DNA of 64,000 nucleotides from contig CBDDIZ010000022.1 of the NCBI GenBank assembly GCA_965229305.1, forward strand, positions 62,001-126,000, in the 5' to 3' direction. This document shows, piece by piece, positions 1 through 10,100 of this stretch (position 1 is its first letter; each line of letters starts with the position of its first letter). The DNA is from JALHNI01 sp965229305. Lineage in GTDB: Bacteria > Acidobacteriota > Terriglobia > Bryobacterales > Bryobacteraceae. The notes under the pieces were generated by a model. That model had not been told where the DNA came from, did no database searches, and was given only the letters and a program-made list of their open reading frames with translations. Both the position numbers and the translations under genes were made by a program.

Positions 1-1464
1 CGCCTCACCCTGAACTTGGGCCTGCGCTACGAACTGCTCGGGCCCTTTGACGAATACCGCGGCGTGCAGCGTCCGAACGTGAAGATTCCGCAGAACGCCA
101 ACTTCCGGCTCGGCGTGCAGTCCACGGTGATCCCGTCGGCGCCGGCCGGCTTGCTCTTCACGGGCGACAAAGCTCCGGACTTCCCGGAGGGCCTGCCGAG
201 TTCCATGACGCGGATCGATCGCAAACAGATTCAGCCGCGCTTCGGCTTCGCCTACGATCTTTTCGGGAACGGCACCACCAGCCTGCGCGGCAGCTACGGG
301 CTCTATAGCAACGCGCACTTCGGCGACATGGGAGCGCAGAGCTTCCAGAATCAGCCCTTCGTGCTCGGTCAAACGCTCTTCCGTCCCTCGGGCGGCTTGA
401 GCGACCCGTGGCGTGGTTTGCAGAATCCGTTCCCGCGCTCGCTCGACCTCACCGGCGGCAAGCAGCTCTTCTTCCTCCCGGGTGAAGTATTCGGCTGGGA
501 CCCCACGTTCAAAATGCCGCGCGTGCAGATGATCACGCTCGGCGTGCAGCGCGAATTCTTCCGGAAGTTCGCCATCGATACCGGCTACGTCGGCAAGCTG
601 AGCGGTCATCTCCAGGACACGATCAACGCCAACCAGGCCATCTACATCCCGGGCAACGATGCCAACGGCAATCCGCGCTCCACGCTGCAGAACATCGATT
701 CGCGCCGCGCGCTGGTGCCGAACGTGTTCCAGAAGATCAACATGATCCGCTCGAGCGGCAACGCGGCCTATCATTCCTACCAGATGACGGCGAAGTACCG
801 GTCGAACAACCTGACGCTGCTGGCCGCCTATACCTGGTCGCGCAGCATCGATACCGGCCAGACGCCCAACGTGCAGGGCGTGGTCCATCAGGACAACTTC
901 AACCCGCAGCTTGATCGGGCGCTTTCCGACTTCAATCGTTCGCACGTCGTGCGGCTGTCGTGGGTCTATGACCTCCCGCGCTTCACGTCGCGCCGCGCGC
1001 TCGACCTGATCGCCGGCGGCTGGGAACTCTCCGGCATCACTTCGCTGACGTCCGGGGCGCCGTACACCATCCGCACCGGCCGCGACAACTCGCTCACCGG
1101 CGCCGGCAACGACCGTCCGAATCTCGTGGGCAATCCTGACCTGGCCGATGGCCGCAGCCGCGGCGACCAGATCATCCAGTACTTCAACACCTCGGCCTTC
1201 GCGCAGAACGCCATCGGGCAGTTCGGCAACCTGGGCCGCAACACGATGATCGGGCCGCGTCAGGCGAACACGGACCTCTCGATCATGAAGAACTTCCGCT
1301 TCCGGGAGCGTTATCAGTTGCAGTTCCGCGGCGAGCTGTATAACGCCTTCAACCAGGTGAACTTCGGTACGCCGGTGAACGTGGTGACTTCGTCCACGTT
1401 CGGCCGGTTGACGTCGGCGGCATCGCCGCGGGTGGTGCAGTTTGGCCTGAAGTTCAACTACTAG
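1..1464 (+). CDS. TonB-dependent receptor-like outer-membrane protein, C-terminal part
   Basis: The reading frame is open from base 1, so the start lies outside the window and about 487 residues of the C-terminal end are present. The segment reads as beta-barrel: alternating aromatic and polar stretches, TonB-receptor phrases such as LNLGLRYE, DRALSDFNRSH and YNAFNQVNFG, and a terminal aromatic residue in QFGLKFNY, which is typical of outer-membrane barrels. In Acidobacteria such Oar-like proteins usually carry a carboxypeptidase-regulatory domain and a plug at the N-terminus, which cannot be seen here. The ligand is unknown. The barrel assignment is firm; the family name is inferred. Confidence 0.85.
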   Translation, partial: RLTLNLGLRYELLGPFDEYRGVQRPNVKIPQNANFRLGVQSTVIPSAPAGLLFTGDKAPDFPEGLPSSMTRIDRKQIQPRFGFAYDLFGNGTTSLRGSYGLYSNAHFGDMGAQSFQNQPFVLGQTLFRPSGGLSDPWRGLQNPFPRSLDLTGGKQLFFLPGEVFGWDPTFKMPRVQMITLGVQREFFRKFAIDTGYVGKLSGHLQDTINANQAIYIPGNDANGNPRSTLQNIDSRRALVPNVFQKINMIRSSGNAAYHSYQMTAKYRSNNLTLLAAYTWSRSIDTGQTPNVQGVVHQDNFNPQLDRALSDFNRSHVVRLSWVYDLPRFTSRRALDLIAGGWELSGITSLTSGAPYTIRTGRDNSLTGAGNDRPNLVGNPDLADGRSRGDQIIQYFNTSAFAQNAIGQFGNLGRNTMIGPRQANTDLSIMKNFRFRERYQLQFRGELYNAFNQVNFGTPVNVVTSSTFGRLTSAASPRVVQFGLKFNY

Positions 1465-1476
1465 CAGGACGGGGGA

Positions 1477-1504
1477 AGCCCGGCTCGCAAGGGCCGGGCT
1501 TTTT
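1477..1504 (+). terminator. Rho-independent terminator after the receptor gene
   Basis: A perfect 8-bp stem (AGCCCGGC with GCCGGGCT) with an 8-nt loop is followed directly by a run of five T. It starts 13 bases after the stop codon of the receptor gene and should end that transcript. Confidence 0.9.
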
Positions 1505-1515
1505 CAGAAACCTGC

Positions 1516-1538
1516 AAATGATAGATCATAGATCATTT
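1516..1538. promoter_or_regulatory. AT-rich inverted repeat upstream of the PSD1 gene
   Basis: AAATGAT and ATCATTT form 7-bp arms around 9 bases. The inside also holds two direct copies of ATAGATC. The AT-rich stretch 1516-1590 contrasts with the GC-rich surroundings and is the only room for the promoter of the PSD1/DUF1501 genes. A role as operator is a guess. Confidence 0.35.
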
Positions 1539-1645
1539 AATATATCGTAATCTATCTTCTTTCTCCTTTAGAATCAGATCAGAAAATAGGATTTGTTGAC
1601 CCAATGACCATTTTGATGATAGCGTATGAGTCAGGACGAAGCGCC

Positions 1646-4054
1646 ATGTCCGCCCTTACCCTCGCTGTCTTCGCAACCTCCCTTCTCGCCGCCCAAACCT
1701 CGCCCGAATCCGCCAAATACTTCGAGACCAACATCCGCCCCCTGCTGGCCTCCCAGTGCTTTTCCTGTCATAGCTCCAAATCGAAGATGACCTTCGGCGG
1801 CTTGAAGATGGACCAGCGCGCGTCCTTCTTCCAGGGCGGCCAGTCCGGACCGCTGGTGGTGCCCGGCAAACCCGAGCAAAGCCGGCTGCTCGAAGTGGTG
1901 AACTATGCCGGCGCCCTCAAGATGCCACCCTCCGGCAAGCTCAAGCCGGAGCAGATCGCCACGCTCACCGAATGGGTGAAGATGGGCGCGCCTTGGCCCG
2001 AAGAGTCGAATGCCGCGCTGGAGGCGGAGCAGAAGTCCAAGGCCGCGCTCGACGCGCAGCGCCGTCAGTATTGGGCCTGGCAACCGGTGCGGAAGCCGGC
2101 CGCCGACGCGACGATCGACCGTTTCATTCTCGCCAAGCTCGCCGAAAAGCAAATCCCCCACGCGCCCGCCGCCGACAAACGCACGCTGATTCGCCGCGCT
2201 TACTTCGACCTCGCCGGACTGCCGCCCACGGCCTCCGAGGTCCAGGCCTTTCTCGCTGACTCCTCGCCGGACGCCTTTGCCAAAGTCGTCGACCGCCTGC
2301 TCGCCTCGCCCCACTTCGGCGAGCGCTGGGGACGGCATTGGCTCGACCTCACCTACTTCGCCGACAACCTCGAGATCGGGCGCAAGATTCCGGCCAAGGA
2401 AGCTTGGCGTTACCGCGACTATGTCATTGACGCCTTCCAGCAGGACAAGCCGTATCCGCAATTCATCAAAGAACAGATTGCGGGCGATCTGCTGCCGGCC
2501 GACACCGATCCGCAGCGGCGCGAGCAGGTGATCGCCACCGGCTTTCTAGCCTTAGGACCCTGGCCCCTGGTCGCGGCCGACAAAGAGCAACTGCGCATGG
2601 ACGTGGTGGACCTGCAACTGGACCTGGTGGGCAAGGCCTTCCTTGGCCTGACCATGGGTTGCGCCCGCTGCCACGACCACAAGTTCGATCCGATTCCCGC
2701 CAAAGACTATTACGCGATGGCCGGCATCCTGGGCAGCACCCTGACGCTCGATGGCCGCATCGACGGCATCTTCAGCGACGTGCACCGCACGCCCTTGCCC
2801 GAGACTCCCGCAGAAATGCGGACACGGGCGCAGGAGACCGAGAAGTATCTTGCCACTTACACCGACCTCAAGAAGAAGCTGAAGGCGCTCACCGATGAGA
2901 AAGAGCAACTGAAGAAGGCTGAGAAACCGGTGGCCGACCTCGATAAGCAGATCGGCGAATTGAATAAGTCGCTCGGTCAGTTGGAGTTCAATCGCCCGGA
3001 GCCGCCGATGGCGCTTTCGGTCCGCGACGTCGATACGCCGGCCGATCACAAGATCAACATTCGCGGCAATTCGCATCTGCTGGGCGAACTGGTGCCGCGC
3101 AGCTTTGTGCAGGTGGCGATGTGGTCCGGACCGCCGCAGTTGGGTTATCGCGCTTCCGGCCGTTTGGAGATGGCCGATTGGATTGCCAACGAGAAGAATC
3201 CGCTTACCGCGCGCGTGATGGTGAATCGCCTGTGGCAGCATTTGTTCGGCGCGGGCTTGGTACGTAGCGTGGATAACTTCGGCCTGCGGGGCGAACTGCC
3301 GTCGCATCCCGAGTTACTCGACTATCTCGCCACGCGCTTCATGGACCAGGGCTGGTCCGTCAAAAAGATCATTCGCGAGATCATGCTTTCGGAGACTTAC
3401 CGTCAGTCGAGCGCGCACGTCGGCAAGGCGGCCGAGGCCGATCCGGAGAACCGGCTGGTGTGGCGCATGAATCGCCGCCGTCTGGAAGGCGAGACGATTC
3501 GCGACTCCGTGCTGGCCCTGACGGGTTCGCTCGACGAACGGCGTGGCGGCCCCAGTCTGCCGCTCGAGGTGCCAGGGAACCTGAACGTCGGCAAGCCGGT
3601 GGAGTTCCGCGACGACGCGAAGCTACCGGATGAGTTACTCAAGCGGCGCACCGTGTATCTGCCGGTGCTGCGCAAAAGTCAGCATAAGAGTCTGGATATT
3701 CTGAACCTGTTCGACTTTCCGGACGTCAATCAGGTGAACGGGGCGCGCAGCGTCACCACGGTGCCGACCCAAGCGCTGTATCTGATCAATTCGCCGTTCT
3801 TGCAAGAGCAGGCGAAGCAACTCTCGATCCTGGCCGCGGAGCATGCCACCAGCGGTCCGGCGCGGGTGCAATGGCTGATCGAGCGCGTGCTCGGCCGGGT
3901 GGCTGTGCCGGCGGACCAGTCGCGGGCCAGCGAATTTCTCACAAGCTTTGCCGCCGAGCTAAAAGCCTCGGGCGAAGCGAATCCGGAAGCAACGGCTTGG
4001 GCGCGCTATTGCCATTCGCTATTGGTGAGCAACGAGTTCTTATATTTGAAGTAG
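1646..4054 (+). CDS. PSD1 and cytochrome c domain protein (DUF1549/DUF1553)
   Basis: An exported protein of 802 residues. The start at 1646 gives a clean signal peptide (MSALTLAVFATSLLAAQ) and has an AGGACGA ribosome site just upstream; an in-frame ATG at 1604 would put 14 residues ahead of it. A haem-binding CFSCH motif lies at residues 38-42 (Planctomycete-type cytochrome C domain). It is followed by the DUF1549 domain with the conserved CARCHDHKFDP motif and a C-terminal DUF1553 domain (NPLTARVMVNRLWQHLFG). A charged, coiled-coil-like stretch sits between the two. These proteins are common in Acidobacteria and Planctomycetes and are usually followed by a DUF1501 gene, as here. The biochemical role is not established; links to degradation of complex carbohydrates have been proposed. 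Confidence 0.9.
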   Translation: MSALTLAVFATSLLAAQTSPESAKYFETNIRPLLASQCFSCHSSKSKMTFGGLKMDQRASFFQGGQSGPLVVPGKPEQSRLLEVVNYAGALKMPPSGKLKPEQIATLTEWVKMGAPWPEESNAALEAEQKSKAALDAQRRQYWAWQPVRKPAADATIDRFILAKLAEKQIPHAPAADKRTLIRRAYFDLAGLPPTASEVQAFLADSSPDAFAKVVDRLLASPHFGERWGRHWLDLTYFADNLEIGRKIPAKEAWRYRDYVIDAFQQDKPYPQFIKEQIAGDLLPADTDPQRREQVIATGFLALGPWPLVAADKEQLRMDVVDLQLDLVGKAFLGLTMGCARCHDHKFDPIPAKDYYAMAGILGSTLTLDGRIDGIFSDVHRTPLPETPAEMRTRAQETEKYLATYTDLKKKLKALTDEKEQLKKAEKPVADLDKQIGELNKSLGQLEFNRPEPPMALSVRDVDTPADHKINIRGNSHLLGELVPRSFVQVAMWSGPPQLGYRASGRLEMADWIANEKNPLTARVMVNRLWQHLFGAGLVRSVDNFGLRGELPSHPELLDYLATRFMDQGWSVKKIIREIMLSETYRQSSAHVGKAAEADPENRLVWRMNRRRLEGETIRDSVLALTGSLDERRGGPSLPLEVPGNLNVGKPVEFRDDAKLPDELLKRRTVYLPVLRKSQHKSLDILNLFDFPDVNQVNGARSVTTVPTQALYLINSPFLQEQAKQLSILAAEHATSGPARVQWLIERVLGRVAVPADQSRASEFLTSFAAELKASGEANPEATAWARYCHSLLVSNEFLYLK

Positions 4055-4068
4055 GGAAGGGAGCCTCC

Positions 4069-5517
4069 ATGAACGCACGTCATACTCCGCTGTTTGCCGC
4101 TTCCCGGCGTGACTTTCTTCGCCGCTACGGCTGCGGCTTTGGCGGCATGGCCCTCTCGGCGATGATGGCCCAGGGCGCCACCACCGCCAAGCCGAATCCG
4201 CTGGCGCCGAAGCAGCCGCACTTCGCGCCCCGCGCCAAGCGCGTGATCTTCCTGTGGATGCAGGGCGGCCCGTCGCACATGGACCTGTTCGACTACAAGC
4301 CGCGTCTGGCGGCCGGCGGCGGCCAGAAGTTCCCCATCCCGCTGCCCGCGAACTACGAAGCGCCCGGCATCGGCCGCAATCTGATGATGGCCCCGATTTC
4401 GACCTTTAGTAAGCAGGGTCCGGCGGGCTTGCATATGTCGGACTGGTTGCCGAATCTGGGCAAGGTCTCTGACGAGTTATGCGTGCTGAATGGCATGCAG
4501 GCCGATTCCGAAGCGCACGCGCCCGCGGTCCGCCAGTTACACACCGGACATACGGTGATGGTGCGACCCTCGATTGGCTCCTGGGTCACTTACGGACTCG
4601 GCACCGAGAACAATAACTTACCCGGCTTTGTGACGCTCTGCCCGCAGGTGGGTGGCGATGGCGGGAGCACTCAGCTCTTTAGCAACGCCTTTCTCCCGGC
4701 CATCTACCAGGGCACGCCGATTGGCGAAGCGGGCAATGCGAAAGAAGCGCAAATTCGCTATCTCGAGGACAAGTCGGTCAGTTCGAAGCTCCAGCGCCAG
4801 CAGGTCGACTTGATTCAGGCGATGAACAAGAGCTATCTGCGCGACCTTGAGGCCGACCAGAACATGGAAGGCATGATCGAGTCCTTCGAACTCGCGTTCC
4901 GCATGCAGACTGAGGCGCCCTCGGTGCTCGACTTAGCGAAGGAATCGAAAGCCACGCTCGACCTCTACGGAATCGGCGAAAAGGCCACTGATAACTTCGG
5001 CCGCCAATGTTTGCTGGCGCGCCGCCTGGTCGAAGCCGGCGTCCGCTTTGTGCAGATCACCGACGGCGGCTGGGACCATCACGGCGCCATCCGCAAAGGC
5101 TTGCCGGAACGTTGCAAGGCGATCGATCAGCCGATCGCGGCCTTGATCACCGACCTGAAGAAGCGCGGCCTGCTGAAGGACACCCTGCTGGTTTGGTCCG
5201 GCGAGTTCGGCCGCACGCCGTTTGAGCAGGATCTTTCCGAAGGCAAGGCTCCCGCTTCTGAACGCGGCCGCGAGCACAATCCCAAGGGCTTCACCGCCTG
5301 GATGGCGGGCGGCGGCGTGAAGGGCGGCATGGTGCACGGCGAGACCGACGAGTATGGCTGGGAAGCGGTGAACGGCAAGGTCCACATCCACGACTTACAC
5401 GCGACGGCGCTGCATCTGATGGGCATCGATCACGAGCGGCTCACTTACCGTTACACCGGCCGCGACTTCCGGCTCACCGACGTTTACGGTCACGTGGTGA
5501 AAGAGATTCTGGCGTAA
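4069..5517 (+). CDS. DUF1501 family protein with Tat signal
   Basis: 482 residues. The start at 4069 is preceded by a strong AAGGGAG ribosome site, and the N-terminus carries a twin-arginine motif (SRRDFLRR) before a hydrophobic stretch, so export by the Tat route is expected. DUF1501 belongs to the alkaline-phosphatase/sulfatase-like fold. FLWMQGGPSHMDLFD near the N-terminus, ITDGGWDHHG in the middle and VWSGEFGRTPF towards the C-terminus are conserved family motifs with likely metal ligands. It lies 14 bases after the PSD1 gene and is almost certainly cotranscribed with it. The open frame continues upstream to 3871, but that part overlaps the PSD1 gene and is not credible as coding. The enzymatic activity is unknown. 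Confidence 0.9.
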   Translation: MNARHTPLFAASRRDFLRRYGCGFGGMALSAMMAQGATTAKPNPLAPKQPHFAPRAKRVIFLWMQGGPSHMDLFDYKPRLAAGGGQKFPIPLPANYEAPGIGRNLMMAPISTFSKQGPAGLHMSDWLPNLGKVSDELCVLNGMQADSEAHAPAVRQLHTGHTVMVRPSIGSWVTYGLGTENNNLPGFVTLCPQVGGDGGSTQLFSNAFLPAIYQGTPIGEAGNAKEAQIRYLEDKSVSSKLQRQQVDLIQAMNKSYLRDLEADQNMEGMIESFELAFRMQTEAPSVLDLAKESKATLDLYGIGEKATDNFGRQCLLARRLVEAGVRFVQITDGGWDHHGAIRKGLPERCKAIDQPIAALITDLKKRGLLKDTLLVWSGEFGRTPFEQDLSEGKAPASERGREHNPKGFTAWMAGGGVKGGMVHGETDEYGWEAVNGKVHIHDLHATALHLMGIDHERLTYRYTGRDFRLTDVYGHVVKEILA

Positions 5518-5521
5518 GGCG

Positions 5522-7177
5522 ATGCGGCTCCTCGGACTGGCCCTCGCCTGCGTCGGTTTGTTCGCGCAAGATCCGAAGAAGCTCACGATCCCCATGCGCG
5601 ACGGCGTGGAACTCGCCGCCGACCTCTATGACCTGAAGCCCGGCGTGCGCAAGCCGGTGCTGCTGCAGCGAACCCCCTACAACAAGGCCGGCGCCGCCAC
5701 CATCGCGCGCCGCTTTGCGCAGCATGGCTACGCCGTCGTGGTGCAGGATACGCGTGGCCGCTACGAGTCCAAGGGCGAATTCTTCCCCTATAACAACGAA
5801 GGCCAGGACGGCTACGACACCACCGAGTGGGTCACGCGTCAGCCGTGGAGCGACGGCCGCATTGGGATGTGGGGTGCCTCCTATGTCGGCGCCGTGCAGT
5901 ATCAGGCCGCCGCGGAAGGCGCGCGCGGACTCGCCGTGCTGGCGCCCACTGCCACCTGGAACAGCTTCTATCGCAATATCTATACCGGCGGCGTCTCGCG
6001 CCTCGCGCTGATCGGCACCGCCGCCGCCGGCCTCTATCCGGCGCCGGCCGGCAAAACCGCTCCTGCGGACTGGTATCGGACTCTCCTCACCCTCCCGCTC
6101 TCTGACCTCGACCTCGCCATCGGCTGGCGCATCCCGTGGCTACAAACCATCCTGACGCATCCCCACCCCGACGGCTTCTGGAAGCGCCTCGACGTCACCA
6201 ACGAAATTGCCCATCTCAAGATTCCCGCCCAGCACGTGGTGGGCTACTACGACTTCTTCCTGCGCGAGGTGGTCGCCAACTTCCAGCGCCTGCGCCTCAC
6301 CGGCGCCGAGCAGCAATTGGTGCTCGGGCCGTGGGATCACGGCAGCATCGGCAAGCGGACACTCGGCGAAGTGGACTTCGGCGCCAACGCGGAATTCGAC
6401 CTGCCGGGCGAGAACCTGCAATGGTTCGATCGCGTCCTGCAGAACAAGCGGCCGGCCGTGCCGGCGGTCCGCTACTTCTCGATGGGCGATAACGTCTGGC
6501 GCACGGCCGAGGCCTGGCCTCCCAAAGAAGCCACGATCACGCCGTACTATCTGCAGTCCGGCGGCAAGGCCAACACCCGGCGCGGCGACGGACGCCTGAC
6601 TACGAAACTCCAGCAGAAGGCGCCTTACACCGATCAGTTCACGGCGGATCCGGCGAACCCGGTCCCGGCGTGGCCACCCGCCATGCTGAAGGGCAAGTTC
6701 TCGGCTTTCTGGGGGCCCGTGGACCAGGGGCCGAACGAGGACCGCGACGACGTGCTGGTGTATGACTCTGGCCCAGTCACGCAGCCGCTGCGCCTGGCCG
6801 GTCCCATTGAGGCTTACCTGTGGGTGAGCCAGAACACGCCCGACGCCGACTGGGTGGTGAAGCTGATCGACGTCGCTCCCAACGGCATGGCGCAGAACCT
6901 GACGGTGGGCGTGCAGCGGGCCAGCTTCGTGCCCGGCTATCGCCACAACGCCAAGGGCACGCCGTACAAGGTGCGGGTGGACGTGGGCCACGTCGCGGCG
7001 CTGATTCAACCGGGGCATTCCCTGCGCGTCGAAATCACCGGCTCTTATTTCCCGCTGTTCGATCGCAATACGAACACCGGCGAAGGCCCTTACAGCGGGC
7101 GCACGCTGGTGGCCAAGCAGACCGTGCACCACGCGCCGCAGTTCGCGTCGATGGTGCTGCTGCCGGTGCTGCCCTAA
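5522..7177 (+). CDS. CocE/NonD family hydrolase (X-Pro dipeptidyl-peptidase S15-like)
   Basis: 551 residues with a short signal peptide ending near LFAQ. It is an alpha/beta hydrolase of the CocE/S15 type. The nucleophile is Ser120 in GASYVG, the acid is the Asp in GYYDFF, and the catalytic His is in LGPWDHGS. The C-terminal jelly-roll domain is marked by ADWVVKLIDVAPNG. The family hydrolyses esters or amides (cocaine esterase, glutaryl-7-ACA acylase, X-Pro peptidases), so the substrate cannot be named. It starts four bases after the DUF1501 stop, so the three genes from 1646 form one operon. Its stop overlaps the stop of the convergent RND gene by four bases. Confidence 0.9.
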   Translation: MRLLGLALACVGLFAQDPKKLTIPMRDGVELAADLYDLKPGVRKPVLLQRTPYNKAGAATIARRFAQHGYAVVVQDTRGRYESKGEFFPYNNEGQDGYDTTEWVTRQPWSDGRIGMWGASYVGAVQYQAAAEGARGLAVLAPTATWNSFYRNIYTGGVSRLALIGTAAAGLYPAPAGKTAPADWYRTLLTLPLSDLDLAIGWRIPWLQTILTHPHPDGFWKRLDVTNEIAHLKIPAQHVVGYYDFFLREVVANFQRLRLTGAEQQLVLGPWDHGSIGKRTLGEVDFGANAEFDLPGENLQWFDRVLQNKRPAVPAVRYFSMGDNVWRTAEAWPPKEATITPYYLQSGGKANTRRGDGRLTTKLQQKAPYTDQFTADPANPVPAWPPAMLKGKFSAFWGPVDQGPNEDRDDVLVYDSGPVTQPLRLAGPIEAYLWVSQNTPDADWVVKLIDVAPNGMAQNLTVGVQRASFVPGYRHNAKGTPYKVRVDVGHVAALIQPGHSLRVEITGSYFPLFDRNTNTGEGPYSGRTLVAKQTVHHAPQFASMVLLPVLP

Positions 7178-10100
7178 ACCTGCAGCGCCGGTTCTCGTTC
7201 TTCGGTGTGCCTCGCCGCCGGCGGAGCCTTGCGGCCGCGCATCCACTCCTGCATCCGTTCCATGTACAGGTAGATGACCGGGGTGATGTAGAGCGTCAGC
7301 ACCTGGCTCACCAGCAGGCCGCCCACTACGGCTAAGCCCAGCGGCTGACGGGCGTCCGCGCCTTCGCCGTAACCCATGGCGATGGGCAGCGTGCCGAACA
7401 GCGCCGCCACCGTGGTCATCATGATGGGCCGGAAGCGCAGAATACACCCTTGCCAGATCGCCTCGCGGGCCGACATGCCTTCGGCCCGCGCGGCGATGGC
7501 GAAGTCGATCATCATGATGGCGTTCTTCTTGACGACGCCGAAGAGCATGATGAGGCCGACGAAGGCGTACAGGTCGAGTTGCTTGCCGAACACCAGCAGC
7601 GTGGCCAGTGCGCCGAACACGGCCGAGGGCAAGCCCGAGAGAATCGTCAGCGGATGGATGAAGCTCTCATAGAGCACGCCCAGCACGATGTAGATCACCA
7701 GGACGGCGACAATCAGCAGGATCGTCAGGTTCTCAAACGACTTCTGGAATTCCTTCACCGTGCCCTGGAAGCTGGTGGTAATCGACGTGGGCATGCCCAT
7801 CTCCCGGATGACCTCTTCCACGCGCTCCGCCGCTTGGCCGAGCGCAAAGCCCGGAGCCAGGTTGAACGACACCGTGACGGCGGGCAACTGTCCGAAGTGA
7901 TTAATCGAGAGCGGACCCACTTGCGGCTTCACCGTGGCGAGCGTATCGAGCGGGACCAGATTGCCGGCCGCCGAACGCACATAGAGCTTCGACAGCGAAA
8001 GCTGATTGCGCTGGTAGCGGGGCTCCACTTCGAGGATCACCGCGTACTGGTTGGCCGGGGCGTAAATCGTCGTGACTTCGCGCTGGCCATAGGCGCCGAA
8101 GAGCGCGGACTGGATGGCTTGCGCCGAAATGCCCAGCGCCTCGGCGCGATTGCGATCGATCTCGACGTTGATCTCGGGGCTCGAGATCTGCAAGTCGGAG
8201 GTGACGTCGACGAAGCCCGGTAGCGCGCGCATGCGGTCAGTGAGCTTCGGTCCCCATTCGTAAAGCGCCTGCAGACTCACGCTCTGCATCGTCATCTGGA
8301 AGGTGCTTTGCGACGCCTGGCCGCCGATGGTGATCGGCGGGGGATTGTTCATGAAGATTTGGATGCCGGGTACCGCGGCCATCTTCGGCCGCAGGTCGGC
8401 GATGATCTGGTCGATGGAGCGCTTCCGCTCGGCCAGCGGCTTGGCGCGCATCACCAGGAAGCCGGCGTTGCCGCTGCGGATGAACGAGACGGCCGAGATG
8501 ATGTCGGGGTCCTTCTTGGCGATCGCGGCTAGCGCCTGCTGATGCTCCGCCATGGACTCAAACGAGATGTCCTGCGCGGCCCGGGTCTGCGAGAAGATCA
8601 CGCCCGAATCCTGGCTCGGGATGAAGCCCGTGGGCATGCTCTTGAACAGGTAGATGGTGCCGAAGAGCATCGCCACGGCCACCGCCATCGTGGCCCAATG
8701 CCAGCGCATCGCCGCCCGCAGCGTCACCTCATAGACCTTGGTCATGCCGTCGAAGGCGGTCTCGAACATGCGGTACATCCAGCCATGGCCGCCCTGATGT
8801 TCCACCTTCAGATACCGGCTGCCGAGCATCGGCGTCAGGGTCAGCGACACAAAGCCCGAGATGAGAATCGCGACCACGATCGTCACCGAGAACTCATGCA
8901 GCAGGCGGCCGACAATGCCGCCCAGGAACAGCACCGGAATGAAGACGGCCACCAGCGAAATGGTCATCGAGACGATGGTGAAGCCGATTTCCTGGGAGGC
9001 GACCAGCGCCGCTTCCATTCGCGACTTACCCATTTCCATGTGGCGCACGATGTTCTCGAGCATGACGATGGCGTCGTCCACCACGAAGCCCACCGACAGC
9101 GTCAGTGCCATCAGCGAGAGGTTGTTCAGGCTGTAGCCTAACTGGTACATCACGGCGAAAGTGCCCACCAGGGAGAAGGGCACGGCGATGCCGGGGATTA
9201 GCGTGGCGGGCAGGTTGCGCAGGAACAGGAAGATCACCATCACCACCAGCGCGATGGTGAGCAGCAGCGTAAACTCCACGTCATGGATCGAGCCGCGGAT
9301 GGTCTGCGAAGAGTCGTTGGCGACTTCGAGCTCGATGCTCGGCGGGATCGCCTCGCGGAACGAAGGCAGCATGGCGCGGATGCGGTCCACGATCTCGACG
9401 GTGTTGGTGCCGGGCTGGCGCTGCACGGCGAGAATCACACCACGGGTGCCGTTGTGCCAGCCGATGTTCTTCGTGTTTTCCACGCCATCGAGGATCGTGG
9501 CGATCTGGTCGAGCCGGATCGGCGAGCCGTTGCGCCAGGCCACAATGATCGGCTTGTAGGCTTTCGCGTTGGCCAGCGTACCGCTCGATTGAATCGTGAA
9601 AGCCTGCTTGCGGCCATCCAGGCGCCCGGTGGGTAAGTTCGTGTTGCTGGTCTGAATCGCCCGCTGCACGTCCTCGATCGAGACGTTATAAGCGGCCATG
9701 CGATCCGGATCCACCTGGATGCGGACGGCGTATTTCTGAACGCCGAAGATGTTCACGCTGGCCACGCCGCTGATCATCGAAATGCGCTGGGCGAGCAGCG
9801 TGTCGGCGTATTCGTTCACCGTATAGAGCGGCTGCGTTTCGCTGCGCAGGGCCAGGAAGAGAATCGGCTGTTCGGCCGGATTCACCTTCTGCATCGTCGG
9901 CGGGCGGGGCATCGAGGATGGCAGGCGTCCGCCGGCCTTGGCAATGGCTGATTGCACGTCCTGGGCGGCTGAGTCGATGTCGCGGCTCAGTTCGAAGGTG
10001 ATGGTGATGTTGGTGGACCCTTGCGAGTTGGTGGAACTCATCGAGTCGATGCCGGCGATGGTGGAGAATTCGCGTTCGAGCGGCGTGGCGACCGAAGTGG

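Noticed and set aside
6140..7447. 435-residue minus-strand open frame
   Set aside because: It runs through the CocE-type hydrolase and the end of the RND pump and is His/Arg-rich without motifs; a shadow of high-GC codon use.
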